64,000 nt of DNA from Aliiroseovarius sediminis (GCF_022678485.1 NZ_JALBYP010000025.1:1-64000); one strand, 5' to 3'. Shown: positions 37,825 to 51,222, counted from the first letter of the stretch. Made by a program: numbers and translations. Notes: generated from the letters alone by a model not told the origin.

Positions 37825-37967
37825 CTCTGGCGGGCCTTGGTTGTGATGACGACGCTGGTGCGCTTGTAGAGCTTGCTCAGAAGGTGGAATAGCAGCGCGC
37901 CGCCGGATGGGCTGAACGGCAGATAGACAAGCTCGTTCAAAATGACCAAGTCGATCTTGATGAGCAT
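37825..37967 (-). mobile_element. IS21-family istB fragment
   Basis: The minus strand encodes VYLPFSPSGGALLFHLLSKLY and RTSVVITT, the central ATPase part of IstB. Both ends are missing; it joins the IS66 tnpC remnant on the left and ends 27 bases before mesD. Confidence 0.8.
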
Positions 37968-37994
37968 CTAACTGGTGATAGGCAATCGCCTCAG

Positions 37995-39023
37995 TCAAGC
38001 TGAAAGCTCTTGTCGCACGATATTTGCACCCGCGCTCAATGCGGTTAACTTGCCCCTGGCCACGCTGCGGGACAGGGGCGCCATGCCGCAATTGGTGCAA
38101 GGATAAAGCTTGTCGGCATCCACGAATTGAAGCGCTTTTCTCAAGATGTCGGCGACGTCTTCGGGCGTTTCAATGGTATCGGTGGCCACATCAATGGCCC
38201 CCACCATCACCTTTTTCCCGCGGAGAAGCTCGATTAGATCCATGGGAACGCGGGAGTGCTGACATTCCAGTGAGATCATGTCGATGGTGGATTTTTGCAG
38301 TTTGGGAAAAACGCTTTCGTATTGCCGCCATTCCGCACCCAGGGAATCCTTCCAATCCGTATTGGCCTTGATGCCGTAGCCATAGCAGATGTGAACAGCC
38401 GTTTCGCATTTCAGGCCTTCGGCCGCCTTTTCCAAGGCCGCGATTCCCCAGTCGTTCACCTCGTCAAAGAAAACGTTGAATGCCGGCTCGTCGAATTGGA
38501 TGATATCCACGCCCGCCGCTTCCAGTTCTTTGGCCTCTTGGTTCAGGATCTTTGCAAATTCCCAAGCCAGCTTTTCCCGGCTTTTGTAGTGGTCGTCGTA
38601 AAGCGTGTCGATCATGGTCATCGGACCGGGCAGCGCCCATTTGATGGGCTGATCAGTTTGCGCACGCAAGAACTTTGCATCCTCCACGAACACCGGCCTT
38701 TGGCGGGACACCGCGCCGACGACTGTCGGGACGCTGGCATCATAACGGTCGCGGATCCTGACGGTCTCGCGTTTTTCAAAATCGACACCGCTGAGGTTCT
38801 CGATAAATGTGGTGACGAAATGCTGGCGCGTCTGCTCGCCATCACTGACGATGTCGATGCCGGAATTCTGCTGATCGTGCAAAACCACGCGCAGCGCGTC
38901 CTGCTTGCCTTCGATCAATTCCTCCCCTTCCAGTTTCCAGGGCGACCAGAGGGTTTCGGGCTGTGCTAGCCAGGATGGTTTTGGCAGGCTTCCGGCGGTC
39001 GAAGTGGGCAACAATCTGTTCAT
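37995..39023 (-). CDS. mesD: MesD-type core methionine synthase (cobalamin-independent)
   Basis: A 342-residue protein matching only the C-terminal catalytic half of MetE. Zinc ligands are visible in VHICYGYG, ISLECQHS and LYPCTNCGMAP; the start LLPTSTAGSLPKPSWLA is typical of core-MetE proteins. It lacks the folate-binding N-terminal half, so the methyl donor is not the usual polyglutamyl folate. The MesD family is known to need the DUF1852 protein MesX, encoded directly upstream. I chose the ATG at 39023 (AAGG in front); one at 39041 is possible. The pair sits behind a cobalamin riboswitch, as expected for a B12-free replacement of MetH. Confidence 0.88.
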   Translation of the reverse strand: MNRLLPTSTAGSLPKPSWLAQPETLWSPWKLEGEELIEGKQDALRVVLHDQQNSGIDIVSDGEQTRQHFVTTFIENLSGVDFEKRETVRIRDRYDASVPTVVGAVSRQRPVFVEDAKFLRAQTDQPIKWALPGPMTMIDTLYDDHYKSREKLAWEFAKILNQEAKELEAAGVDIIQFDEPAFNVFFDEVNDWGIAALEKAAEGLKCETAVHICYGYGIKANTDWKDSLGAEWRQYESVFPKLQKSTIDMISLECQHSRVPMDLIELLRGKKVMVGAIDVATDTIETPEDVADILRKALQFVDADKLYPCTNCGMAPLSRSVARGKLTALSAGANIVRQELSA

Positions 39024-39051
39024 GATGGGGTAACCTTGCATTTCTTGCTGA

Positions 39052-40035
39052 TCAGGCAGCGTGTTGGGTGGACCATTCTTCAAGAATGTCCCGGTAGGGT
39101 TTTATGAGTTTTTCTTCAGCGAATTTGCCCTGTTCGGCAGCCAGCCGACCACGTTCTTCCCGATCATAGACGATTTGGGGCAACGAATAATCCAGATGCT
39201 TCAAGCTGGGCTGATAGCACTTCCCCGCGAGGGAATTCGCATTGTAGATTTCGGGCCGATAGATCCGTTGAAATGTCTCCATCGTGCTGATCGTGCCAAT
39301 AAGCTCCAGGGTGGAGTAATCGTTGAGAAGATCGCCGGTGAAATAAAACGCCAAGGGCGCAACGCTGTTTTCGGGCATGAAATAGCGAACCCGTAAACCC
39401 ATCTTTTCAAAATACTGATCCGTCGCGGAAAATTCATCTTGCCGGTATTCTACTCCCAAAATCGGATGCTCGTTTTCGGTTCGGTAATACGTTTTGCTGC
39501 TCGAAACACTCAGGCAGATAACGGGAGGTTTTTTGAAATGTTCCTTGTACCTGGCTGAGTTCACGAAACGCTTGAACAGGTTTCCATGAAGTTCGCCGAA
39601 ATCCTTGGGTGCGCTGAACTGGGGCCGCCCCTCGTTATGCTGGGGCAGCAGGACGCTGAAATCGTAATCCCGCACATAGGACGAAAAGTTATTGCCCGCG
39701 ATACCGTCTATGCGTGTGTTGTTTTTGCGGTCCAGGATGGTCGGCTTCAACATTTCGATCAAAGGAAACGCATCCGCGCGGCGTCCATCGCCGATGCTGA
39801 TTTCGGCGGTGATGATGTCAAGCTCGACGGTGTAGCGATCGGCGTTTGGATTGTCCCAATGCGCCAGCGCGTTGAAGCGGTTGTTGATCATCGTGAACGT
39901 GTTGCGCAAGTTCTCTTGTCGACGATTTCCTCTGGCCAGATTGGCAAAGTTCGTCGTGGCGCGTGTGCTATCCGAAGGGTGATAATCTTCGTCGAAACGG
40001 ATGCTTTTGATCGCGTATGCGAGGTCTCTTTTCAT
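39052..40035 (-). CDS. mesX: MesX (DUF1852), partner of MesD methionine synthase
   Basis: A 327-residue DUF1852 protein with FDEDYHPSDSTRATTNFANL near the start and NRFNALAHWDNPNADRY after it. Published work on folate-independent methionine synthases links this family to MesD and to an oxygen requirement; its chemistry is unknown. The ATG at 40035 follows AGAAGG, while the longer frame adds 22 residues without resemblance. It is the first gene after the riboswitch at 40181-40350 and is followed by mesD after 28 bases. A small hairpin (CGGCTTG/CAAGCCG, 40054-40073) lies just before the ribosome site. Confidence 0.88.
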   Translation of the reverse strand: MKRDLAYAIKSIRFDEDYHPSDSTRATTNFANLARGNRRQENLRNTFTMINNRFNALAHWDNPNADRYTVELDIITAEISIGDGRRADAFPLIEMLKPTILDRKNNTRIDGIAGNNFSSYVRDYDFSVLLPQHNEGRPQFSAPKDFGELHGNLFKRFVNSARYKEHFKKPPVICLSVSSSKTYYRTENEHPILGVEYRQDEFSATDQYFEKMGLRVRYFMPENSVAPLAFYFTGDLLNDYSTLELIGTISTMETFQRIYRPEIYNANSLAGKCYQPSLKHLDYSLPQIVYDREERGRLAAEQGKFAEEKLIKPYRDILEEWSTQHAA

Positions 40036-40180
40036 TTTGACATGCCTTCTGAGCGGCTTGAACAGACAAGCCGTGAAAACCAAATAACTCCCCGCGACCA
40101 AAGTCGCGAAGCGGCGATGTCACCTTGCGGATTGGCCGCTCCCGACGCGCCCACCGCGGCCGGAACAGGTGATTGATCCA

Positions 40181-40350
40181 GGCAGGTTTCCTGACTTGCG
40201 GATATTCGCCTTGTCCGGCCATTCCGGCGCGAACTTCGCGCCAGTAGCATGCCGGACAAGCGTTCCGCCTACAGTTGCGGGGGCAGTTCCGGATTCGGCG
40301 ACAGCCTAACCGTATTCCCTTTCACCCGGGGTTTTCCCCGGCACCTTGAT
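40181..40350 (-). promoter_or_regulatory. Cobalamin riboswitch upstream of mesX-mesD
   Basis: Read on the minus strand: AAGGTGCC at the 5' end (near 40350), GGGAATACGGTT, the core CTGCCCCCGCAACTGTAGGC, and the closing CGCAAGTCAGGAAACCTGCC ending at 40181. All conserved blocks are present in order. The riboswitch lies 145 bases before the mesX ATG. Confidence 0.95.
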
Positions 40351-40511
40351 CTGCCCGCAAAGTCGGCCGGAATGGTCCTCATGTCAACGCAACCGAAGCG
40401 TGGAAATATTCATGTTAAATATGAGGTTAGCGAGGGTTTGGTGGAAATGACCGCGTCACGATCATTTCGTCTTCACCTCTTGATTGTTTTGTCCGATAGA
40501 TCGACTGCCGC

Positions 40512-43602
<3,091 letters not shown>

Positions 43603-43621
<19 letters not shown>

Positions 43622-44019
43622 TCGGTTCTCCAGAATTTGTCCAGCCCGGCACGGATGCAGGCAATGTCGGTTTCCGTTCCGGCCATCTCAAAACGATAGA
43701 GCACCGGAACGTTGCATTTGGCGGCGATGACATCGCCCGACAGCGCAAAAGTTGCGCCAAAGTTGCGGTTTCCCGCACCGATCACACCACGAAGCAAGGC
43801 GCGGGTGGGCGGATCGTTGAGAAAGCGGATCACCTGTTTGGGCACGGCCCCGCGGCCCGCACCGTCAGCGAATGTCGGGCAGATCAGAACGTATGGGCGG
43901 GCAGGGGCTGGCATGGGATCTGCGGGGCGCACCGGAATGCGGTCTGCCTGGATCCCCAGTGCCGCAACCAGACGCGCTGTATTGCCCGAAACCGACGAAT
44001 AATAGATCAGCCCAGCCAT
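43603..44019 (-). CDS. nrdI: NrdI, flavodoxin-like activator of NrdF
   Basis: A 138-residue flavodoxin-like protein with the FMN loop [12 protein letters not shown] near the start and [16 protein letters not shown] further on. NrdI supplies the oxidant that loads manganese-type NrdF with its radical. It lies three bases after nrdH and overlaps nrdE. Confidence 0.93.
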
Positions 44020-44022
44020 GGC

Positions 44023-44244
44023 TCAGGCCAACTGGCCGATCATATCGGGGCGAAAACCGGCCCAATGGGCATCACCTGCCACAACGACCGGAACCTGCCG
44101 GTAGCCCATATTGGTGACTTCCTGCATGGCGTTTGGATCCTCTGTCAGGTCAACGATGCGGTAATCCAGCCCCCGTTTGTCCAAAGCGCGGGTGGTGGCA
44201 GTGCATTGTACGCAAGCAGGTTTCGAATAAACGGTGATGGTCAT
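44023..44244 (-). CDS. nrdH: NrdH, glutaredoxin-like electron donor
   Basis: A 73-residue redoxin with the active site KPACVQCTATTRAL (CxxC) and the WAGFRPDMI tail typical of NrdH. It reduces NrdE. The frame is open into the riboswitch, but the ATG at 44244 is the family start. It is the first gene of the operon, 122 bases after the riboswitch. Confidence 0.93.
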   Translation of the reverse strand: MTITVYSKPACVQCTATTRALDKRGLDYRIVDLTEDPNAMQEVTNMGYRQVPVVVAGDAHWAGFRPDMIGQLA

Positions 44245-44365
44245 GCCCTTGTCCTTTTGTTGTGCAGCAAAGGAATTAGGGGGCGCGCAGGATCTTGACC
44301 CGGTCAGGGGCATGAGCACAAACACGTCCCCGGACCCTCCGTCCGCGGTTGTCGTATCGTGCTTG

Positions 44366-44535
44366 GGCAGGTCTCCTGACTTGCGGCTCAATCGCTCTGG
44401 CCCGCCTTCCCGACGCGGCTGCGTCAGTGGATAAGGGCCAGAACTTGCCGCTTACAGTTGCGGGGGCAGCGCCGGGTTTGCACCGGCTTCCCTCTTAGCC
44501 TGCGACTCGCGCCACAGGAACCAAAGCAACTACAT
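44366..44535 (-). promoter_or_regulatory. Cobalamin riboswitch upstream of nrdHIEF
   Basis: Minus strand: GAGGGAAGCCGGTGCAAACC, the core CTGCCCCCGCAACTGTAAGC, a GGGAAGGCGGGCC stem, and the end CGCAAGTCAGGAGACCTGCC at 44366. All blocks are present and in order. Control of a B12-free ribonucleotide reductase by a cobalamin riboswitch is a known arrangement in bacteria that also have the B12-dependent class II enzyme. Confidence 0.95.
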
Positions 44536-44661
44536 ATTGGGGCGTTCAGGCTGAAGGTGTCAATATGCGGTTTTTCAAGTTGTGCTGTATTTTCGATTTC
44601 AGGCGAAATCATGTCGCGATTGATCCATCGGCTGAACGCATTCGGCCTATTATGGGGGCCA

Positions 44662-46198
<1,537 letters not shown>

Positions 46199-46201
46199 AC
46201 C

Positions 46202-47278
46202 ATGAATGATCTGAGCCCGGTTCCGCCACAGGCGATCTGGAAAGACGCAGAGATGCTGGAATGCGTCTCGGTTATTCCGGAGATGGCCGACACCGCCACC
46301 TTTACGTTCAGCGCCCCATCTGGCGCGCTGTTCGATTTTCAGCCCGGCCAGTTCCTGACGCTGGAATTGCCGGTGCCCGGCGGCACGGTGCATCGGACTT
46401 ATACGGTGTCCTCGTCGCCATCGCGGCCCCGGTCGCTGTCGATCACGGCCAAGGCGCAAAAGGACAGTATTGGCACGCGCTGGATGCTGGACCATCTCGC
46501 GCCCGGCGTTCGGATCAGGGCCATCGGCCCCGCGGGACAGTTCAGCCACCTCAATCACGCGGCCGACAAATATCTGTTTATCTCCGCCGGGACAGGCATC
46601 ACGCCGATGATGTCGATGACAACATGGATGTTTGATCTGGGGGTCGAGCCGGATGTGGTTTTCATCAACTGCGCGCAACGTCCCTCCACAATCCTGTTTC
46701 GGGAAAGGCTGGAACACATGGCCAGCCGCGTGCCGGGGATCGATCTGAAATGGGTGGTGGACGCGCCGGATCGCTATGCACCCTGGACCGGCTGTCAGGG
46801 CCGGTTCAATCAGTTGATGCTAGGGTTGGTGGCCCCTGATTATCTGGAGCGTGAAGTGTTTTGCTGTGGCCCGGAGCCCTTCATGCAGGCGGTGCGCGAT
46901 GCCCTGTTCGGCCTTGGCTATGACATGGACCGCTATCACCAAGAAAGCTTTCACGAGCCCGCCGTGACCCAGGCGGATGTGCCCGAGCTGGATGACATCA
47001 CCCCCGAAGCCGAAGCCAAGGCCGAGGTCTGTTTCGCCCGTTCGGACCGCAGGGTTGCCTGCGCCGAAACCGACACGGTTTTGGCCGCCACGCGCGCGGC
47101 GGGGCTGAACATCCCTTCGGGTTGCACCTTTGGGGTGTGCGGAACCTGCAAGGTGCAAAAGCTGTCCGGTGAGGTGCATATGGTCCACAACGGCGGCATA
47201 TCCGAAGATGACATCGCCGACGGCTATATTCTGGCCTGTTGCTCTCATCCTATCGGGTCCGTGACGATAGATGTCTGA
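46202..47278 (+). CDS. gbcB: Glycine betaine monooxygenase reductase subunit (GbcB-like)
   Basis: A 358-residue electron-transfer protein. It has an FAD domain (HRTYTVSSSPSRP), an NAD domain (ISAGTGITPMMSM and CCGPEPFMQAV) and a C-terminal plant-type 2Fe-2S ferredoxin domain (CTFGVCGTCKV and a final CC). It passes electrons from NADH to the Rieske centre of the upstream oxygenase. The gene is three bases after gbcA. The dimethylglycine demethylase genes that often follow are not here. Confidence 0.82.
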   Translation: MNDLSPVPPQAIWKDAEMLECVSVIPEMADTATFTFSAPSGALFDFQPGQFLTLELPVPGGTVHRTYTVSSSPSRPRSLSITAKAQKDSIGTRWMLDHLAPGVRIRAIGPAGQFSHLNHAADKYLFISAGTGITPMMSMTTWMFDLGVEPDVVFINCAQRPSTILFRERLEHMASRVPGIDLKWVVDAPDRYAPWTGCQGRFNQLMLGLVAPDYLEREVFCCGPEPFMQAVRDALFGLGYDMDRYHQESFHEPAVTQADVPELDDITPEAEAKAEVCFARSDRRVACAETDTVLAATRAAGLNIPSGCTFGVCGTCKVQKLSGEVHMVHNGGISEDDIADGYILACCSHPIGSVTIDV

Positions 47279-47299
47279 CAGACGATGTGTGGCAATGGC

Positions 47300-47989
47300 T
47301 CAGTCGTGCGTGTGCGCCGGGTGGGGCGTTGCCAGCGTAAAATCGGTATAGACAAACCCATCCCGCGTGACCGTTTCGCCGCGCCGCAGATCAAGGGGTG
47401 CGGCGAAATCAGGGCTGTTGCTGACCAGCGTGTGGAATTCGCCGTTTTCACCACAAGGATCGACGCCTTGGGGCAGGCCATCCAGAAATGCGGTGTCAAA
47501 AGCTGTGCCGCATTGCGCATCGGACAGTTTGGCCGGGTCCAATGTCACGACATGCGCCGCGATCCCCGCTGACAGCATGTCGCGGGCAACGGTGGCTGTA
47601 TCCAGTCCCCACAATGGGAAATGCGCGTTAAGGTCATGGGCGGTCAGCATCTTTTCGCGCCAGACACGAACGTCTTCAAGCAGGATATCACCAAAAATGT
47701 GGTCTTGAAGGCCATCTTTGGCCAATTGGTCCAAGGCCACGTTCATGCGCTCCAGATAGATCTCGTTCGTGCAGCCATAGGGCAGGGGCACCTCGATCAG
47801 CGGCAATCCCAGCGCGCGCGCCTGCGCCGCCAGAACGGCGCGGCGCACCCCATGAATGGCTACGCGCCCATGGGGTTCGTTGACCGTCGACAGGACTGCG
47901 CGGATGTCGAACCGCCCCGCGCGCCGCGTTTGGTGCAGGGCAAAGGTGGCATCCTTGCCCGAGCTCCAATGCATCACCGCCGGGATCAT
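47300..47989 (-). CDS. PP-loop ATPase of the COG2102 / Dph6-like family
   Basis: A 229-residue protein with an N-terminal PP-loop (HWSSGKDATFALHQT), a mid motif GDILLEDVRVWREK and the family signature DPCGENGEFHTLV near residue 190. In archaea and eukaryotes the family includes diphthine-ammonia ligase. Bacteria have no diphthamide, so the bacterial reaction is unknown; it probably adenylates a carboxylate before amidation. The start overlaps the btuF-like stop (ATGA), so the two are co-translated and both lie behind a riboswitch-like element. An amidation step in corrinoid salvage is a possibility, offered as inference. Confidence 0.75.
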   Translation of the reverse strand: MIPAVMHWSSGKDATFALHQTRRAGRFDIRAVLSTVNEPHGRVAIHGVRRAVLAAQARALGLPLIEVPLPYGCTNEIYLERMNVALDQLAKDGLQDHIFGDILLEDVRVWREKMLTAHDLNAHFPLWGLDTATVARDMLSAGIAAHVVTLDPAKLSDAQCGTAFDTAFLDGLPQGVDPCGENGEFHTLVSNSPDFAAPLDLRRGETVTRDGFVYTDFTLATPHPAHTHD

Positions 47990-48762
47990 GCCAGCGCCGC
48001 CAGAATTGCATCCAACCCATCGGTCAGTGCGGCAGGGCCGGGTTGCAGAATGATCGGCGACTTGATCTCGACAATGCGATTGTCGCGCACTGCCGGGATT
48101 TGGTCCCAACCGGGGCGCGCAATGAACTTTTCAGGCCGCACCTTTTTGCCACACCAAGAGGCCAGTATCACGTCCGGCGCGGCCTCGATCACTTGCTCTG
48201 ACGTCAAAATACGGTTCTTTGCCTTGGGTTCCGGCGTCAGATGCGGAAAGGCATCGCGCCCGCCCGCGATCTCGATCAATTCCGAAACCCAGCGGATGCC
48301 GGAAATCATCGGTTCGTCCCATTCCTCGAAATAGACCAGCGGGCGGGGCTTGCCCTCGGTCTGCTTGCGGATATCGGCGATCCTTTGTTCATACTGTGTC
48401 GCCAGCGCCTCGGCCTGCTCCGCCACGCCCACGGTCGCGCCCAAGTGTCGGATCATCGCTAGGATACCTGCCACATCGCGCTGGTTATAGGCCATCACCG
48501 TCACGCCTTCGCGCAGCAATTCCGCGGCGATATCGGCCTGTAAATCGGAAAAGGTCAGCACCAGATCCGGCTCCAGCGCCATGATCTTGGGGATGTCAGC
48601 CGAGGTGAACGCCGACACGCGCGGCTTTTCCTGACGCACGCGTTTGGGCCGCACGGCGTAGCCCGAAACACCCACGATCCGATCCTGCTGACCCAGTAAA
48701 TAAAGTGTCTCAACCGTTTCCTCGGTCAGACAGACGATACGTTTAGGGGGGAACTGGCGCAT
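47986..48762 (-). CDS. BtuF-like cobalamin-binding protein without signal peptide (copy 2)
   Basis: A 258-residue paralog of the protein at 20250-21026, nearly identical over long stretches (ETVETLYLLGQQDRIVGVSG, SASWCGKKVRPEK-like ASWCGKKVRPEKF). The class III periplasmic-binding fold is clear, but the N-terminus MRQFPPKRIVCLTEET has no signal peptide. Three possibilities remain: a cytoplasmic corrinoid binder, non-classical export, or a partner of an importer elsewhere. It is co-translated with a COG2102 PP-loop ATPase. The ATG has AAGGA in front. Confidence 0.8.
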   Translation of the reverse strand: MRQFPPKRIVCLTEETVETLYLLGQQDRIVGVSGYAVRPKRVRQEKPRVSAFTSADIPKIMALEPDLVLTFSDLQADIAAELLREGVTVMAYNQRDVAGILAMIRHLGATVGVAEQAEALATQYEQRIADIRKQTEGKPRPLVYFEEWDEPMISGIRWVSELIEIAGGRDAFPHLTPEPKAKNRILTSEQVIEAAPDVILASWCGKKVRPEKFIARPGWDQIPAVRDNRIVEIKSPIILQPGPAALTDGLDAILAALA

Positions 48763-48963
48763 TGGTTGGTCCTTGAAAGATATGTGTTCAGGGCGTTGTT
48801 TTGGCCGTGGTTAACCGAAGCACACCCGCGCAAAATACGACCGCCGGACACGTTCGGCCATCGCATATTCGCATCGAGCGGTGCAAAGATTGCGGCCCAT
48901 ATGGGCCATCGCGATCAAGTTACCTCCTCCGCACTCCCCGCCCGGTCTGGTTTCAACAATGTT

Positions 48964-49055
48964 GGCAGGTCACCTGACTTGCGAATCGCAGCTTGCGCTT
49001 GCCTTTCCCCCACTGCATTCCCTCTCTGGTCTTGGCTATTGTTGACCTTGGACAC
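48964..49055 (-). promoter_or_regulatory. Core-deleted cobalamin-riboswitch-like element upstream of btuF copy 2
   Basis: Read on the minus strand it has GGTGTCC at 49055, then GAGGGAATGCAGTG, GGGGGAAAGGC and the closing block CGCAAGTCAGGTGACCTGCC ending at 48964. The highly conserved centre (CCCCCGCAACTGTAA) is missing, so the element is about 90 bases rather than 170-220. Position 200 bases before btuF is right. It is either a decayed riboswitch or a variant. Confidence 0.6.
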
Positions 49056-49285
49056 CATCAAGACGATAGAGCCAGAAAGCTGACATCAATGTCAATCTGC
49101 AGGGAAGTCGCATTGGGAGGACCGCTCCGTTGTGGCGAAACGCTTCAGGTAAGTAGCTGGTTTTAAAGTGATAATGACTTTAGGAGCTGGCTTGATGGCT
49201 GCGTTCGTCTCCGCCACCAAATTCGACAGTACGGAAAGTTGCGTATGGCCGTTTGCGTTTGCGAACCAAGAACCACGCTACTGCT

Positions 49286-49324
49286 ACACAATGGCCCGCC
49301 TGATCGAGTGAGCAGGCGGGCCTT
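49286..49324 (-). terminator. Hairpin after nanA
   Basis: GGCCCGCCTG (49291-49300) pairs with CAGGCGGGCC (49311-49320), extended by ACAA/TTGT on the outside with one bulged base. It lies 36 bases downstream of the nanA stop on the minus strand. Confidence 0.75.
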
Positions 49325-49359
49325 GTAGTATTGTCCGTCAAGCGGCTTGTGGTGCGGGG

Positions 49360-50256
49360 TCAGGCCGTCCATTTTTGGATTTTGGGGTCGTCCAAGAACG
49401 CATGCAGGTCGGGGATAGCGTCGTCTGACAACACACGGAAGGGCGCGCGGCAGGGGCCGCAATCGACGCCAAGGTGTTGAAGCGACAGCTTGATGCCAGG
49501 CATAACGCCCAGACGGAATAGAACCTCGACATAGTCGCGCGAAATGGCTTGGAGGTCGCGCGCTTGCTCCATATCGCCTTGGGTCATCGCTTCGTCCAGC
49601 GCCGCATAGAGTTTGCCAAACACGTTATAGGTCGAGCCGATGCCGCCATCCGCACCGGACAGGGCGCCGGTCATGAATGTCTCGTCTGACCCGAAATAGA
49701 TGATTTTATTAGGGTGGCGTTTGCGCAGTTGTGACAGGACAAACAGATTCAGGCTGGAGAATTTGATCCCCGCTACGCCGGGCAGATCAAGGATGGCGGA
49801 CAACTCGTCAACCGAGGATTCACGGCCAATCCGTCCAGGGACCTCATACACGATCAAGGGCAGGTCGGTAGACGCCGCCAGTGCCTTGTAATAATGGAAA
49901 ATTTCGCCGCTGGTAAACTTGTAGGAATGCGGCGGCAGGGCAGACAGGGCGTCATAGCCAAGACGTTCTGCATTTTGCGCCAACAAGATCGAATCACGCA
50001 GCGCGGCCTGGCCCACATGGGCGATCAGCTTCGTGTCCGACCCAGCACACGCATCGGCCACGATCGCTTGTTGCAGGGCCAACTCATCGGTCTGCATCAG
50101 GCCGGATTCCCCCGTGCTGCCGCCGACATACAGACCGGCCAGACCTTGGCGCAGGTTGTATTCAACGATGTTGCGCTGGCGTGTTTCGTCCAGCGCCTCG
50201 TCATCCGAGAAGCCCGTCAGCAGCGCCGAATACACGCCCTTAAGATCGGTTTTCAT
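49360..50256 (-). CDS. nanA: N-acetylneuraminate lyase (DapA/NanA family)
   Basis: A 298-residue TIM-barrel aldolase. GGSTGESGLM is the family carboxylate-binding loop, the Schiff-base Lys lies in VAGIKFSSLN, and the catalytic Tyr in LIVYEVPGRIG. DapA-family members differ in substrate, but the neighbours siaPQM, nanE and nanK point to cleavage of sialic acid into N-acetylmannosamine and pyruvate. The start at 50256 gives the normal length; a much longer open frame upstream runs through nanR and is spurious. It is divergent to nanR. Confidence 0.85.
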   Translation of the reverse strand: MKTDLKGVYSALLTGFSDDEALDETRQRNIVEYNLRQGLAGLYVGGSTGESGLMQTDELALQQAIVADACAGSDTKLIAHVGQAALRDSILLAQNAERLGYDALSALPPHSYKFTSGEIFHYYKALAASTDLPLIVYEVPGRIGRESSVDELSAILDLPGVAGIKFSSLNLFVLSQLRKRHPNKIIYFGSDETFMTGALSGADGGIGSTYNVFGKLYAALDEAMTQGDMEQARDLQAISRDYVEVLFRLGVMPGIKLSLQHLGVDCGPCRAPFRVLSDDAIPDLHAFLDDPKIQKWTA

Positions 50257-50349
50257 GAGATTTTCCTCAGTTTGTATTGGGTGGTGGCGACCTGTGTAGG
50301 GCCGGTATCGTGATCTTTGGTTGCCCAAGTGGTTACTGCAGACAGGGCA

Positions 50350-50395
50350 TTTGGTAAAGTATGGTTTGACAATAAAATAATCTGGCCTTACCAAA
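50350..50395. promoter_or_regulatory. Candidate NanR operator between nanA and nanR
   Basis: TTTGGTAA (50350-50357) and its exact complement TTACCAAA (50388-50395) flank an AT-rich centre in the divergent gap. The TGGTA core resembles known NanR half-sites. Confidence 0.5.
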
Positions 50396-50424
50396 AGTGC
50401 CATCACTGGATCGGAGGACCCCAC

Positions 50425-51147
50425 GTGATCCAAGGCACCACTGATATGGTCACGCCCAAATCCAAGGGCGTCGCGATGGAAGTCGCGGCAGCGTTGGAGG
50501 CCCGTATTCAGGCCGGCCTGATCGTCCCGGGCGATCCGCTGCCCACCGAACGCGCTTTGTGTGAAGAATTTGCGACATCGCGACCCACAGTGCGCGAGGC
50601 ATTGCTGATGTTGCAGGGCAGGGGCTATGTCAGTCTTGAAGCAGGTCATCGCCCCCGTGCCACAAAGCCAACGCTGGATGGCATCCTGACCTCGGCGTTC
50701 AGCCATATCGCGAACCTGCTGGGCAACGCCGAGAGCGGTGCACATCTTGAGCAATTGCGTCAATTCATCGAGGCCGCCGCAGCCCGCATTGCCGCGGACA
50801 AGGCGACATCTGTCCAGTTGCACCAAATCCGGGCAGCACTGGAACACAACGAACGCAGCATCGGCACCGATCGGTTCGCCCAAAGCGACATCGCCTTTCA
50901 TCGCGCGATCGTGGCCATCGTCGGCAATCCAATTATCCTGAAACTGCATGATAAATTTGCCAGCGCTATGCTGGCCAATCGCCCCGGTCGGGCCAATCAT
51001 GACAGGGCAGATACGACATCCTATGAAGAACACCGGGCCATCTATGATGCGATTGTTGCAGGTGATGCGATGCGCGCGGCAGAGCTTACAGATTTGCACC
51101 TGATGCGGTCTTACCGCGCAAGACTGGCGGGTGTCAGTACGACATAG
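50425..51147 (+). CDS. nanR: GntR/FadR-family regulator of sialic acid genes (NanR-like)
   Basis: A 240-residue regulator with a winged helix (LCEEFATSRPTVREALLML) and an FCD domain with AQSDIAFHRAIVAIVGNPI as part of the metal/ligand site. The GTG at 50425 has a strong GGAGGA site seven bases before it; the frame extends upstream without family resemblance. It lies between the divergent nanA and the siaPQM-nanEK operon, as is typical for NanR. The inducer is probably sialic acid or a breakdown product. Confidence 0.82.
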   Translation: MIQGTTDMVTPKSKGVAMEVAAALEARIQAGLIVPGDPLPTERALCEEFATSRPTVREALLMLQGRGYVSLEAGHRPRATKPTLDGILTSAFSHIANLLGNAESGAHLEQLRQFIEAAAARIAADKATSVQLHQIRAALEHNERSIGTDRFAQSDIAFHRAIVAIVGNPIILKLHDKFASAMLANRPGRANHDRADTTSYEEHRAIYDAIVAGDAMRAAELTDLHLMRSYRARLAGVSTT

Positions 51148-51222
51148 AGGGGTGGCGCAACGGCTGCGGCCTGTGACGCCCGTCTTTAAACACGACCCAA
51201 CAAACACAGCGAGGAGAGAAGA

